Below, piece by piece: positions 29,331 through 38,564 of a stretch of 64,000 nucleotides of DNA. The position numbers were made by a program, and so were the translations under genes. The stretch comes from Caballeronia sp. LZ062 (lineage in GTDB: Bacteria > Pseudomonadota > Gammaproteobacteria > Burkholderiales > Burkholderiaceae): the NCBI RefSeq assembly GCF_031450785.1, contig NZ_JARTWB010000002.1:620001-684000 (forward strand). The letters are read 5' to 3'. Each line of letters starts with the position of its first letter. Within the stretch, counting starts at the first letter, position 1. The notes below the pieces were generated by a model that did no database searches, was not told where the DNA came from, and worked only from the letters and a program-made list of their open reading frames with translations.

Positions 29331-30206
29331 ATGGATATGGTCGAAAGCGGTGTCAACCACCTGAATGCGAGAACCGGCGACAAGCCTGTCGAGCGCGGTC
29401 CCGTGCCCGGCAGCGTGCGTCCGACGCATGGTTCGCAGCCGGCGGATTCCATCAAGCCGAAGATCGAGGTGAACAACCTCAACTTCTTCTACAACAAGTA
29501 CCACGCGCTGAAGAACATCAACCTGCGCATTCCGGAGAAGAAGGTCACGGCGTTCATCGGTCCGTCGGGCTGCGGCAAGTCCACGTTGCTGCGCACGTTC
29601 AACAAGATGTACGCGCTCTATCCGGAGCAGCGCGCGGAAGGCGAGATCCTGATGGACGGCGCCAATCTGCTCGACACGACGAAGGACATCTCGCTCCTGC
29701 GCGCGCGCGTCGGCATGGTGTTCCAGAAGCCGACGCCGTTCCCGATGTCGATCTACGACAACATCGCGTTCGGCGTGAAGATGTTCGAGCAACTGTCGCG
29801 CTCGGAAATGGACGACCGCGTGGAATGGGCGCTCACCAAAGCCGCGCTCTGGACAGAAGTGAAGGACAAGCTCACGCAAAGCGGCTACGGTCTTTCGGGC
29901 GGCCAGCAGCAGCGTCTGTGCATCGCGCGCGGCATCGCTATTCGCCCGGAAGTGCTGCTGCTCGACGAACCGTGTTCGGCGCTCGATCCGATCTCGACCG
30001 GCCGTATCGAAGAGCTGATCGCGGAGCTGAAGAGCGACTACACGGTCGTGATCGTCACGCACAACATGCAACAGGCCGCGCGCTGCTCGGACTACACTGC
30101 CTATATGTACCTTGGTGAGTTGATCGAGTTCGGCGACACCGAGAAGATCTTCATCAAGCCGGCCCGCAAGGAAACGGAAGACTACATCACGGGCCGCTTT
30201 GGCTGA
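29331..30206 (+). CDS. pstB: Phosphate ABC transporter ATPase PstB
   Basis: Cytoplasmic ATPase that powers phosphate uptake and, with PhoU and PhoR, signals phosphate sufficiency. The 291-aa protein has Walker [10 protein letters not shown] (77-85), signature [13 protein letters not shown], Walker [14 protein letters not shown] and an H-loop THN. The first ~45 residues are a non-conserved extension compared with E. coli PstB. SD GGTGGAG lies upstream of the ATG. Confidence 0.96.
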   Translation: MDMVESGVNHLNARTGDKPVERGPVPGSVRPTHGSQPADSIKPKIEVNNLNFFYNKYHALKNINLRIPEKKVTAFIGPSGCGKSTLLRTFNKMYALYPEQRAEGEILMDGANLLDTTKDISLLRARVGMVFQKPTPFPMSIYDNIAFGVKMFEQLSRSEMDDRVEWALTKAALWTEVKDKLTQSGYGLSGGQQQRLCIARGIAIRPEVLLLDEPCSALDPISTGRIEELIAELKSDYTVVIVTHNMQQAARCSDYTAYMYLGELIEFGDTEKIFIKPARKETEDYITGRFG

Positions 30207-30248
30207 TCGGCCGGTCAGCGAACGAATAAAGGACTACAGGAGCAGAAC

Positions 30249-30953
30249 ATGTCCGATAAACACCTGTCGAGCCAGTTCGACGCCGATCTGAACGCGGTGT
30301 CCTCGAAAGTGCTGCAAATGGGCGGTCTCGTCGAGTCGCAGATCACCGCCGCGATGCAGGCGCTGAACGAATTCGACGTGCAGATCGCGGATCAAGTGAT
30401 CGCGGCGGAACCACGCCTGAACACGATGGAAGTCGAAATCGACGAGGAGTGCAGCAACATCATCGCGCGCCGTCAGCCGGCCGCACGCGATCTGCGTCTG
30501 CTTATGGCGATCTCGAAGACCATCACGAATCTGGAGCGCGCCGGCGACGAAGCCGAGAAGATCGCCAAGCGCGTGAAGCGCATCAACGAAGACGGCGCGG
30601 GCCGCACGGTGAACATCGCGGAAATCAAGCTGTCGGGCGAGATGGCCGTGTCGATTCTGCGCCGTGCGCTCGATGCGTTCGCACGTCTGGATACCGTTGC
30701 CGCTGCGCAGATCGTGCGCGACGACAAGGCCATCGACGATGAATTCCGCGCCTTCGTGCGCAAGCTCGTCACGTACATGATGGAAGACCCGCGCACCATT
30801 TCGGCGGGGCTCGACTATCTCTTCATCGCGAAGGCGGTGGAGCGCATCGGCGATCACGCGAAGAACATCGCGGAGTTCATCATCTACATCGTGAAGGGCA
30901 CGGACGTGCGCCACATCTCGCGCGACCAGCTCGAACGCGAGGCGCTCAGCTAA
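30249..30953 (+). CDS. phoU: Phosphate signalling protein PhoU
   Basis: Negative regulator linking the Pst transporter to PhoR. The 234-aa all-helical protein has two PhoU repeats, each with the metal-binding-type pattern (E/D)xxxD around ITNLERAGDEAEKIAKR and the later VERIGDHAKNIAEF. Lies between pstB and phoB in the operon, 42 bases after pstB with an SD (CAGGAG) directly upstream. Confidence 0.95.
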   Translation: MSDKHLSSQFDADLNAVSSKVLQMGGLVESQITAAMQALNEFDVQIADQVIAAEPRLNTMEVEIDEECSNIIARRQPAARDLRLLMAISKTITNLERAGDEAEKIAKRVKRINEDGAGRTVNIAEIKLSGEMAVSILRRALDAFARLDTVAAAQIVRDDKAIDDEFRAFVRKLVTYMMEDPRTISAGLDYLFIAKAVERIGDHAKNIAEFIIYIVKGTDVRHISRDQLEREALS

Positions 30954-30993
30954 TCCAACGATTCACTTCAAGCAAAAAGGTCAAGAGGTGCCG

Positions 30994-31695
30994 ATGCCCA
31001 GCAGTATCCTCGTCGTCGAAGACGAACCCGCGATCTCCGAACTGATCTCGGTGAATCTGCAACATGCGGGACATTGCCCGATTCGCGCGTATAACGCGGA
31101 GCAGGCGCAAAACCTGATCAGCGACGTGCTGCCCGATCTCGTGCTGCTCGACTGGATGCTGCCCGCGAAGTCCGGCATCGCGTTCGCGCGCGAGCTGCGC
31201 AACAACGAGCGCACGAAGCACATTCCGATCATCATGCTCACCGCGCGCGGCGACGAGCAGGACAAGGTGCTCGGACTCGAAATCGGCGCGGACGATTACG
31301 TGACGAAACCGTTTTCGCCGAAAGAACTGATGGCGCGCATCAAGGCGGTGCTGCGCCGTCGCGCGCCGCAGTTGACGGAAGACGTGGTCGCGATCAACGG
31401 CCTGCGGCTCGATCCGGCGACGCACCGCGTGGCCGCGCATCATTCGGGCAACGACATCAAGCTCGATCTCGGCCCGACCGAGTTCCGCCTGCTGCATTTC
31501 TTCATGACGCATCCGGAGCGCGTGCACAGCCGCACGCAGCTGCTCGATCAGGTCTGGGGTGATCACGTGTTCGTCGAAGAGCGCACGGTCGACGTGCATA
31601 TCAAGCGTCTGCGCGCCGCGCTCAAGCCCGCAGGCTGCGATGCTATGATCGAAACGGTGCGCGGCAGCGGCTACCGGCTAGCGAAGGGCGCCTGA
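30994..31695 (+). CDS. phoB: Phosphate response regulator PhoB
   Basis: OmpR/PhoB-family activator that binds Pho boxes. The 233-aa protein has a receiver domain with acidic pair Glu9/Asp10, phospho-acceptor Asp53 (LLDWMLP), Thr in MLTARG and Lys in VTKPFSP, then a winged-helix DNA-binding domain (about 130-232) ending IETVRGSGYRL. The ATG at 30994 follows an AAGAGG SD at 5-base spacing; a GTG at 30988 overlaps the SD. It is the predicted regulator of the Pho boxes upstream of pstS. Confidence 0.95.
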   Translation: MPSSILVVEDEPAISELISVNLQHAGHCPIRAYNAEQAQNLISDVLPDLVLLDWMLPAKSGIAFARELRNNERTKHIPIIMLTARGDEQDKVLGLEIGADDYVTKPFSPKELMARIKAVLRRRAPQLTEDVVAINGLRLDPATHRVAAHHSGNDIKLDLGPTEFRLLHFFMTHPERVHSRTQLLDQVWGDHVFVEERTVDVHIKRLRAALKPAGCDAMIETVRGSGYRLAKGA

Positions 31696-31735
31696 CGCGC
31701 ACGCTTGCCCGCCTTCAAATCGATCTCCCGACAAC

Positions 31736-33049
31736 ATGAACATCATCTGGACGCGTTCCATCGTGTCCCTCGCGCTCCTCGCGGCGTTGTCCGCCGCGAT
31801 CGGCGCACTCGCGGGTGTGCGTGTCGCGCTCGCATTCGCGGTCGTCATGCTCGTCGTGCAGAGCTTCGTGAACACGTATCACACGCAACGGCTTTGGCGT
31901 CTGCTCGATGCGCCGGTGTACGGTCAGGTGCCCAGCGCGCTCGGCATCTGGGGCGAGATCTATTACCGCCTGCATAAGCTCGCGAAGCGCTGGCACGCGC
32001 AGGTGCGTCAGGTCGAGCAGCAGCATTCACGCTTCATCCAGGCGATTCAGGCATCGCCCAACGGCGTGGCGATGCTGGACGATCACGACCAGATCGAATG
32101 GTGCAACGCCATCGCGGAGAAGCACTTCGGGCTCGACGCCAAGCGCGATCTGCGGCAGCACATCACGCATCTCGTGCGTCATCCGGATTTCATTCGTTAT
32201 CTGAATTCGCACCGTTACGAAGAGATGCTCATCATGCGCGGCATGGGCGCGAACCGGCAGCGGAGCATCTCGGTTCAGGTGTTTCCGTACGGCGAGAATC
32301 GCAAGCTGATTCTCACGCAAGACATTACTGAGCTGGAGCGGACGGATTCCATGCGGCGCGATTTCGTCGCAAACGTGTCGCACGAACTGAAGACGCCGCT
32401 CACCGTGCTTTCGGGCTTTCTCGAAACGATGCGCGAATTGCCGCTCGACGAGGCCGACCGCGCGCGCTATCTGGACATGATGAATCAGCAGGCCATGCGT
32501 ATGCAGAACATCGTGCGCGATCTGTTGGTGCTCGCGAATCTCGAAGGCGACGTGCGCCCGCCCGGCGACGAACTGCTCGACATGCGCGCGGTTTTGCGTC
32601 ATCTGGAAGACGACGCCAATAGTCTTTCGGCCGGGCGTCATCGCATCCAGTTTCATAACGACGACGCGCTGACGGTGGCCGGCGCGGAAACGGAACTGGT
32701 GAGCGCGTTCGGCAATCTCGTGACAAACGCGGTGCGCTACACGCCGGACGGCGGCAGCATCGACGTCTCATGGGAGCGCGTGGACGGTCGCGCGGTCTTC
32801 ACCGTGCGCGACAGCGGCTTAGGCATTCCGGCCGAGCATATTCCGCGCTTGACGGAGCGCTTCTATCGCGTGGACCGAAGCCGTTCGCGCGATACTGGCG
32901 GCACGGGACTGGGCCTCGCCATCTGCAAGCATGTGCTGCAACGGCATCATGCGGATCTCGACGTGAAGAGCGAAGTGGGGCGGGGCAGTACGTTCATCGT
33001 GCGCTTTCCTGCGTCGCGCACGGCACTGCGTAAATCCGTGGCGGCTTGA
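31736..33049 (+). CDS. phoR: Phosphate sensor histidine kinase PhoR
   Basis: Inner-membrane kinase that phosphorylates PhoB when phosphate is low. The 437-aa protein has two N-terminal membrane helices (about 7-45), a PAS domain (about 95-195, FIQAIQASPNGVAMLDDHDQ), the phospho-acceptor His216 in VSHELKTPL, and the ATPase domain with N box NLVTNAVRYTP, G1 DSGLGIP and G2 GTGLGLAI. There is no large periplasmic domain, as in E. coli PhoR, so the signal comes through Pst/PhoU. Confidence 0.95.
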   Translation: MNIIWTRSIVSLALLAALSAAIGALAGVRVALAFAVVMLVVQSFVNTYHTQRLWRLLDAPVYGQVPSALGIWGEIYYRLHKLAKRWHAQVRQVEQQHSRFIQAIQASPNGVAMLDDHDQIEWCNAIAEKHFGLDAKRDLRQHITHLVRHPDFIRYLNSHRYEEMLIMRGMGANRQRSISVQVFPYGENRKLILTQDITELERTDSMRRDFVANVSHELKTPLTVLSGFLETMRELPLDEADRARYLDMMNQQAMRMQNIVRDLLVLANLEGDVRPPGDELLDMRAVLRHLEDDANSLSAGRHRIQFHNDDALTVAGAETELVSAFGNLVTNAVRYTPDGGSIDVSWERVDGRAVFTVRDSGLGIPAEHIPRLTERFYRVDRSRSRDTGGTGLGLAICKHVLQRHHADLDVKSEVGRGSTFIVRFPASRTALRKSVAA

Positions 33050-33056
33050 GTCATTC

Positions 33057-33077
33057 GACGGCGCGTTGCGCGCCGTC
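33057..33077. terminator. Convergent hairpin, phoR/ppk
   Basis: A 9-bp stem (33057-33065 with 33069-33077) with a 3-nt loop sits in the 42-base gap between the convergent phoR and ppk genes. T-tracts are lacking. Confidence 0.5.
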
Positions 33078-33091
33078 TCGCCTCTCACGCA

Positions 33092-35155
33092 TTACGAACA
33101 GAACTTCGCGAGCAATCCCAACTGCGCATTGCGCAGCGCTTTGCCCGAACGGCGCTTGCGATAGTGCCCGTCGCTTTGCATGACCCACGCGGACTGATTG
33201 TCGCCGAGGCACACCGACAAGCCTTCCGCGATCACGCGGCGCTTGAGACGCCGGTCGCGGATCGGGAACGCCACTTCCACGCGTCGAAAGAAATTGCGAT
33301 CCATCCAGTCGGCGCTCGACAGATACACGTCTTCCTTGCCGTTCGCATAAAAATAGAAGATGCGGTGATGCTCGAGGAAACGCCCGACGATCGAGCGCAC
33401 CGTGATGTTCTCGGACAGATCTTCGACGCCCGGTTTCAGCGAACACACGCCGCGCACGATCAGATCGATCTTGACGCCCGCATGCGATGCCTCGTAGAGC
33501 GCCGCGATCACGGTCGGCTCCAGCAGCGCGTTCATCTTCGCGACGATGCGCGCCCGGCGGCCCGCGCGGGCATGTTCGGCTTCGGCGCGGATCGCCTCGA
33601 TCAGCTTCGCATGCAGCGTGAACGGCGACTGCCATAGCTGATGCAGCGCAAGCTCGCCGCCGATGCCCGTCAGCTGCTGAAAGACATGATGCACGTCTTC
33701 GCACATTTGCTGATCGGCGGTCATGAGGCCGAAGTCGGTGTAAAGGCGCGCCGTGCGCGGATGATAGTTGCCCGTGCCGAGATGCGCGTACCGCTTGAGC
33801 ACGCTCTTGCCGCCGTGCGACACGCGCCGCACGATCAGCATCATCTTGGCGTGGCACTTGTGGCCGACCACGCCGTACACGACATGCGCGCCTACCGCTT
33901 CGAGCTGCGACGCCCAGTTGATGTTCGTTTCCTCGTCGAAGCGCGCGAGCAGTTCGACGACCACGGTCACTTCCTTGCCGTTGCGCGCCGCTTGCATGAG
34001 CGCGTCCATCAACGGCGAATCGGTGCCCGTGCGATAGATGGTTTGCTTGATCGCCACCACTTGCGGGTCTTTGGCCGCTTGCAGCAGCAGTTCCAGCACG
34101 GGCTGAAAGCTCTCGTACGGATGATGCAGCAGAATGTCGCCCTGATCGATGGCGTCGAAGAGATTCGTCGTGTTCGCAATCGACTTCGGCACCGACGGAA
34201 TATGCGGCACGAATTTGAGGTCCGGCCGGTCCACCATTTCGGGCAACTGCATGAGTCGCACAAGATTGACCGGGCCGTTCACGCGATAGCAGTCGCGCGG
34301 ATTCAGCTGGCTTTCGTCGAGCAGGCGGCGGATGAGATGCGGCGGCGTTTCCGCCGAGACTTCCAGCCGCACCGCATTGCCGAGATGCCGCGCGGGCAGT
34401 TCGCCCTGCAACGCGACGCGCAGATTCGTGATTTCGTCTTCGTCGACGAAAAGCTCGCTATTGCGCGTGATGCGAAACTGATTGCAATTGCGCACCGTCA
34501 GATGCGGAAACAGTTCGCTCACGAAGTGCTGCATGAAAGAACTCAGCAGCACGAAACCATGCGGATAACCCGAGAGCGCCTCCGGCATGCGCACGAGGCG
34601 CGGCAGCGCGCGCGGCGCCTGCACGATGCCCATCATCGCCTGACGGCCGAACGCGTCGGTGCCTTCCAGTTCGACGACGAAGTTCAGGCTCTTGTTCAGC
34701 ACGCGCGGAAAAGGATGCGCGGGATCGAGCCCGATCGGCGTCAGCACCGGCAGCAGTTCGTTCTGAAAATATTCGCGCGCCCACGCGGTCTGCTGCTCCG
34801 TCCAGCTTTCCGCGCCATGAAAATAGATACCTTCCATTTCGAGCGCCGGCAATACGGTCTCGTGCAGCATCGCGTATTGTTGATGAACGAGGCGTTGCGC
34901 GCGTTCGGAGACGAGATCGTAGACGTGTTGCAGCGACATGCCGTCCGGCGAGAGCGTGCCGGGGTTGTCGCGCATCTGCTCCTGAAGGCCGGCCATGCGG
35001 ACTTCGAAAAATTCGTCGAGATTGCTGCTGGTGATGCAAATAAAGCGCAGGCGCTCCAGCAACGGCACCGATGTGTCGGCCGCTTGCGCCAGTACCCGCT
35101 CGTTGAAACCTAAGATGCCTAGTTCACGGTTGAAGAGCGGATAACGTATGGACAT
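33092..35155 (-). CDS. ppk: Polyphosphate kinase 1
   Basis: Polymerises the gamma-phosphate of ATP into polyphosphate reversibly, at the inner membrane periphery. The 687-aa protein has the four PPK1 domains: N-terminal (RYPLFNRELGILGFNERVL), head, and two phospholipase-D-like domains with the catalytic histidines in VGHKCHAKMM and LEHHRIFYFYANG. An upstream ATG at 35212 would add 19 residues; 35155 gives the usual family N-terminus MSIRYPLFNREL. Divergent from ppx, unlike the ppk-ppx operon of E. coli. Confidence 0.95.
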   Translation of the reverse strand: MSIRYPLFNRELGILGFNERVLAQAADTSVPLLERLRFICITSSNLDEFFEVRMAGLQEQMRDNPGTLSPDGMSLQHVYDLVSERAQRLVHQQYAMLHETVLPALEMEGIYFHGAESWTEQQTAWAREYFQNELLPVLTPIGLDPAHPFPRVLNKSLNFVVELEGTDAFGRQAMMGIVQAPRALPRLVRMPEALSGYPHGFVLLSSFMQHFVSELFPHLTVRNCNQFRITRNSELFVDEDEITNLRVALQGELPARHLGNAVRLEVSAETPPHLIRRLLDESQLNPRDCYRVNGPVNLVRLMQLPEMVDRPDLKFVPHIPSVPKSIANTTNLFDAIDQGDILLHHPYESFQPVLELLLQAAKDPQVVAIKQTIYRTGTDSPLMDALMQAARNGKEVTVVVELLARFDEETNINWASQLEAVGAHVVYGVVGHKCHAKMMLIVRRVSHGGKSVLKRYAHLGTGNYHPRTARLYTDFGLMTADQQMCEDVHHVFQQLTGIGGELALHQLWQSPFTLHAKLIEAIRAEAEHARAGRRARIVAKMNALLEPTVIAALYEASHAGVKIDLIVRGVCSLKPGVEDLSENITVRSIVGRFLEHHRIFYFYANGKEDVYLSSADWMDRNFFRRVEVAFPIRDRRLKRRVIAEGLSVCLGDNQSAWVMQSDGHYRKRRSGKALRNAQLGLLAKFCS

Positions 35156-35218
35156 CGGCTGGGCGTAAGGTGTCTCGATCGGAAGGGCAGAAAAGCGTTC
35201 GGATGATCTCACACTAGG

Positions 35219-35236
35219 ATGTCTTTATTGTGACAG
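35219..35236 (-). promoter_or_regulatory. Possible Pho box upstream of ppk
   Basis: On the minus strand, CTGTCAC (35236-35230) matches a PhoB half-site, followed 11 bases on by a weaker AAGACAT (35225-35219; 4/7). It lies about 65 bases upstream of the preferred ppk start. PhoB control of ppk is known in other bacteria; here the evidence is one good and one poor half-site. Confidence 0.35.
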
Positions 35237-35377
35237 AACGATTTTCACAAATTCTACTCACATTGCGAATAGCGTCGCTAGCAGGGCGCGTGCGCGCCCG
35301 CATGAAATAGAATCCGTGTGTTTCGGCCGCGTGCCCTTGACGCGCGCAGTTCTCACTTCACGATTTCCGGATATCCG

Positions 35378-36886
35378 ATGGTCACACATCCCCATCTTCT
35401 CGCCGCCGTCGACCTCGGATCGAACAGTTTCCGGCTGATCGTCGGCCGGGTCGAGGAAACGCCCGCTGGCAGCCAGATCTATCAGGTCGACGCGTTGCGC
35501 GAGCCGGTTCGCCTCGCAGCCGGACTCTCGAAGGACAAGATGCTCGACCGCGCGTCGCAGTTGCGCGGCTGGGATGCGCTCAAGCGTTTCGGCGAGCGTC
35601 TGCGCGACTTCCACCCGGATCAGGTGCGCGCGGTCGCCACCAACACGCTGCGCGTCGCGAAGAACGCGCACGACTTTCTCATCGAAGCCGAGATCGCGCT
35701 TGGTTTTCCGATCGAAGTGATCGCGGGCCGCGAGGAAGCGCGTCTTATCTACGCAGGCGCGGCGCATTCGGTGCCGGCGAGCGCGGGCAAGCGGCTCGTC
35801 GTGGATATCGGCGGCGGATCGACCGAGTTCATCATCGGCGCGCATTACACGCCGATTCACATGGAGAGCCTCTATATCGGCTGCGTGAGCCACAGCCGCC
35901 AGTTCTTCCCGGCCGGCAACGTGGACGAATACACGATGCGCCAGGCCGAACTCGCCGCCAAGCGCGAGATTCAGATCATTTCGCGCGAATACAAGCAGAC
36001 GGGCTGGGATCAGGCGATCGGCTCGTCGGGCACGGCGCGGGCGCTCGCCGAACTGGTCGAGGCGAACGGCTTCAACGATCCCGAGTACACGCACGGCATT
36101 TCGCGCGGCGGGCTGGAGCGCCTGAAGCGCGCGCTCATCAAGGCGGAGAACGTGAATCGGCTGAAGCTCGTTGCGTTGAAGCCGGACCGCATTCCGGTGC
36201 TGGCGGGCGGGCTTTCCATCATGCTCGGTGTGTTCGAGGAACTCGGTATCGAATACGTCGATACGACCGACGCCGCGCTGCGGCTCGGCGTGCTGTACGA
36301 CCTGCTCGGCCGCTCGCAGCATCAGGACATGCGCACGGTGACGGTCGAAGGCTTCAAGCGCCGTTATGGCGTCGATGCCGCGCAGGCCGAGCGCATCGGC
36401 AATCTGGCGATCAGCTTCTACGATCAGCTCGGCGAGCCGGACGGGGAGCGCAGCGCGGAGAACCGCATGTTTCTCGCGTGGGCGGCGTCGCTGCATGAGA
36501 TCGGCTTGTCGATCGCGCATAGCGCCTATCACAAGCATTCGGCGTACATCACGAGCAACGCCGACATGCCCGGCTTTTCGCGCACGGATCAGGCGCGGCT
36601 CGCGGCGCTCGTGCTCGGTCACGCGGGCAAGCTCGGCAAGCTCGCGCAGGCGCGTGGTGTCGACTGGACGCTGCTGTTCTGCCTGCGACTCGCCGCGCTT
36701 CTGTCGCGGCGCCGCACGGATGTCGGCCTGCCCGGCATCGAGGTGAAAACGGCGGGCGGCGGCTTCGAGGTGCGTTTGCCGAGCGACTGGGTGACGAACA
36801 ATCCGCTCACCGACTACAGCCTCGCGCAGGAAGCCATGGAATGGGAAAAGATCGGGCGGCCGTATCGCGTCGTCTACACCGATTAA
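35378..36886 (+). CDS. ppx: Exopolyphosphatase (Ppx/GppA family)
   Basis: Hydrolyses terminal phosphate from polyphosphate, and possibly pppGpp. The 502-aa protein has an ASKHA-fold phosphatase domain: phosphate 1 motif AAVDLGSNSFRL, catalytic Glu in AGREEARLIYAG, phosphate 2 motif VVDIGGGSTEF, and GSSGTARAL. It also has the C-terminal HD-like domain (about 310-502). The ATG at 35378 gives the family N-terminus; a GTG at 35318 is less likely. The related GppA cannot be excluded, but pairing with ppk favours Ppx. Confidence 0.93.
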   Translation: MVTHPHLLAAVDLGSNSFRLIVGRVEETPAGSQIYQVDALREPVRLAAGLSKDKMLDRASQLRGWDALKRFGERLRDFHPDQVRAVATNTLRVAKNAHDFLIEAEIALGFPIEVIAGREEARLIYAGAAHSVPASAGKRLVVDIGGGSTEFIIGAHYTPIHMESLYIGCVSHSRQFFPAGNVDEYTMRQAELAAKREIQIISREYKQTGWDQAIGSSGTARALAELVEANGFNDPEYTHGISRGGLERLKRALIKAENVNRLKLVALKPDRIPVLAGGLSIMLGVFEELGIEYVDTTDAALRLGVLYDLLGRSQHQDMRTVTVEGFKRRYGVDAAQAERIGNLAISFYDQLGEPDGERSAENRMFLAWAASLHEIGLSIAHSAYHKHSAYITSNADMPGFSRTDQARLAALVLGHAGKLGKLAQARGVDWTLLFCLRLAALLSRRRTDVGLPGIEVKTAGGGFEVRLPSDWVTNNPLTDYSLAQEAMEWEKIGRPYRVVYTD

Positions 36887-36904
36887 GCGACCGCCCGATG
36901 ATGG

Positions 36905-37726
36905 TCAGCGTCCCGCATCGCCCATGAAGTGCCGCGCATAACGCGCGTTGATGTCCGAGAGCCGGAAGAGCGTCAGAAAGTCCGCCGTGTTGAAGTCGGG
37001 GTCCCACGCGGGCGCGCCGCAAATCTTCGCGCCGAGGCGCAGATAGCCCTTGACGAGCGGCGGCGGGCTGACGGCTACGCCCGTGCGCAATTCCTCGACC
37101 GGCAGCGGCGTATGCGCGAACGCGCGGTACTCGTGCGCGGTGAGTGCGTCGGCGGGCAGCGAGCAGTACAGATTCGCTGCGTAGTGGCCGCCATCGTTCA
37201 TGCCGACGCTCGTGCAACCGAGCATCGTCTCGTAACCGTTCTGCATCATGTACGTGGCGAGCCCGCCCCACAGCGACATGATGACCGCGCCGTTGCGATA
37301 GTCCGGATGCACGCACGAACGGCCCACCTCCACGAGCTTGGGGCGCAGATGCGTGAGGCGCGACACGTCGAATTCGCTTTCCGCGTAGAGCCGGCCGATG
37401 CGCGCGGCCTGATGCGGCGGCAACACGCGATACGTGCCGACCACTTTGAGCGTGTCGAGATCGCGCACGAGCAGGTGGTCGCAGTAGGCGTCGAAGGCGT
37501 CGACGTCAAGCCCGGCAGGGCCCGACAGATGCGCGCCCATCTCTTCGGCGAACACGCGGTAGCGCAGCCGTTGCGCCTCGCGCAGCGCGTCGTCCGAGCG
37601 CGCCCATGCGACCTGCAGCCGGTGCTGGCCCGTGACGGTTTCGGCGGTGCGCGGAAGGCGGCGGCGCGAATCGAGCGAGAGCGATGACGCTGCGGATTGC
37701 AGGAAGGGCGTCGGCGAATCTTGCAT
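36905..37726 (-). CDS. olsB: OlsB-like acyl-ACP ornithine N-acyltransferase
   Basis: A GNAT-fold, hemolysin-like acyltransferase of the Acetyltransf_5 type (273 aa). Motifs include LRYRVFAEEMGAHL, DVDAFDAYCDHLLVRD, VGTYRVLPP, LVEVGRSCVHPDYRNGAVIMSLWGGLATYM and the C-terminal PPLVKGYLRLGAKICGAPAWD, typical of OlsB proteins that N-acylate ornithine with a 3-hydroxy fatty acid to make lyso-ornithine lipid. The start at 37726 has a GAGGA SD 6 bases upstream; 37732 is too close to it. It lies convergent to ppx with 18 bases between. Ornithine lipids can replace phospholipids when phosphate is scarce, so its place beside the Pho genes is suggestive. OlsA was not seen here. Confidence 0.78.
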   Translation of the reverse strand: MQDSPTPFLQSAASSLSLDSRRRLPRTAETVTGQHRLQVAWARSDDALREAQRLRYRVFAEEMGAHLSGPAGLDVDAFDAYCDHLLVRDLDTLKVVGTYRVLPPHQAARIGRLYAESEFDVSRLTHLRPKLVEVGRSCVHPDYRNGAVIMSLWGGLATYMMQNGYETMLGCTSVGMNDGGHYAANLYCSLPADALTAHEYRAFAHTPLPVEELRTGVAVSPPPLVKGYLRLGAKICGAPAWDPDFNTADFLTLFRLSDINARYARHFMGDAGR

Positions 37727-37853
37727 TGGCATTCCTCGGCGGAAAGGTGACTCGATTTCCGCCAATGTAAGGAGGCCGGGTGACGCTCGCATGGCTTGGC
37801 AGTGACGTTTCGATGAAACGACACATGCCGCAACGACGCGCCAAATTACACGC

Positions 37854-38312
37854 TCAAAGCAGGTCCGGACACATCACCGCGCGCACCACGATCTGGCCGT
37901 CGCCGCTGCGTGTGCGGCCCTGAAACCACCAGATGCCGCTTTTTTTGACCGGCCATTCCGCTTCGTGTCCGGTCAGAAGCAACGCGGCCACGCGCCCGAG
38001 CGTCGGCTGATGGCCGATTACCACGACGGTCTGTCCGGCGCCATCCGGCCAGCCGGCGGCGTCGAGGACGTTCTTCGCGGTCTTGCCGGGCGCGAGATCG
38101 TCCACCACGCGATAGCGGTCGCCGAACGCTTCGGCCGTCTGGATCGTGCGCGTCGCGGGACTGGCGAGAAAGATCGCGTCGTCGCCGATGCGCGCCCTCA
38201 GCCACTTCGCCATGCCTTGTGCCTGCTTGCGCCCGCGCGACGTGAGCTGGCGCGCGAGGTCGCTCGACGCCTGGTCTTCCGCTTCGGCGTGACGCCAGAG
38301 AATGAGGTTCAT
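37854..38312 (-). CDS. sixA: Phosphohistidine phosphatase SixA
   Basis: A 152-aa histidine-phosphatase (phosphoglycerate-mutase-like) protein. It has the RHG-type motif RHAEAE (Arg7, His8) at the N-terminus and the second catalytic His in VVIGHQPTLGR. Short SixA proteins remove phosphate from phosphohistidine, for example on HPt domains or NPr. The start at 38312 puts the RHA motif at residue 7, as in the family; the frame continues upstream through the tRNA-Pro gene and is not coding there. Confidence 0.9.
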   Translation of the reverse strand: MNLILWRHAEAEDQASSDLARQLTSRGRKQAQGMAKWLRARIGDDAIFLASPATRTIQTAEAFGDRYRVVDDLAPGKTAKNVLDAAGWPDGAGQTVVVIGHQPTLGRVAALLLTGHEAEWPVKKSGIWWFQGRTRSGDGQIVVRAVMCPDLL

Positions 38313-38385
38313 CGATCGTCTCCAGTAGGAATGGCCTGTTTGCAGGTGGATTAGAACGTTGCGTGCCTGCTTCCGGTAGACGCAT

Positions 38386-38414
38386 TTGCGGTTATGAGGC
38401 ATCGACGCTACAAT
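38386..38414 (+). promoter_or_regulatory. Promoter of tRNA-Pro
   Basis: TTGCGG (38386-38391), a 17-base spacer, then TACAAT (38409-38414), ending 11 bases before the tRNA. Confidence 0.6.
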
Positions 38415-38425
38415 ACGCGGCTCGT

Positions 38426-38502
38426 CGGAGCGTAGCGCAGCCTGGTAGCGCATCTGATTTGGGATCAGAGGGTCGAAGGTTCGAATCCTTTCGCTCCGAC
38501 CA
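38426..38502 (+). tRNA. tRNA-Pro (anticodon UGG)
   Basis: A 77-nt cloverleaf. The acceptor CGGAGCG pairs with CGCTCCG, discriminator A plus encoded CCA, and a T-arm GGTTCGAATCC. The anticodon loop TTTGGGA gives TGG (UGG), reading CCA-family proline codons. Confidence 0.96.
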
Positions 38503-38510
38503 CGATACAA

Positions 38511-38552
38511 CGAAGGGGTTACAAGTCTCGGCTTGTAACCCCTTCGTCTTTT
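38511..38552 (+). terminator. Rho-independent terminator of tRNA-Pro
   Basis: A 15-bp perfect stem (38511-38525 with 38532-38546) with a TCTCGG loop and a TCTTTT tail, 8 bases after the tRNA. Confidence 0.92.
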
Positions 38553-38564
38553 CAGGGAAACCTC

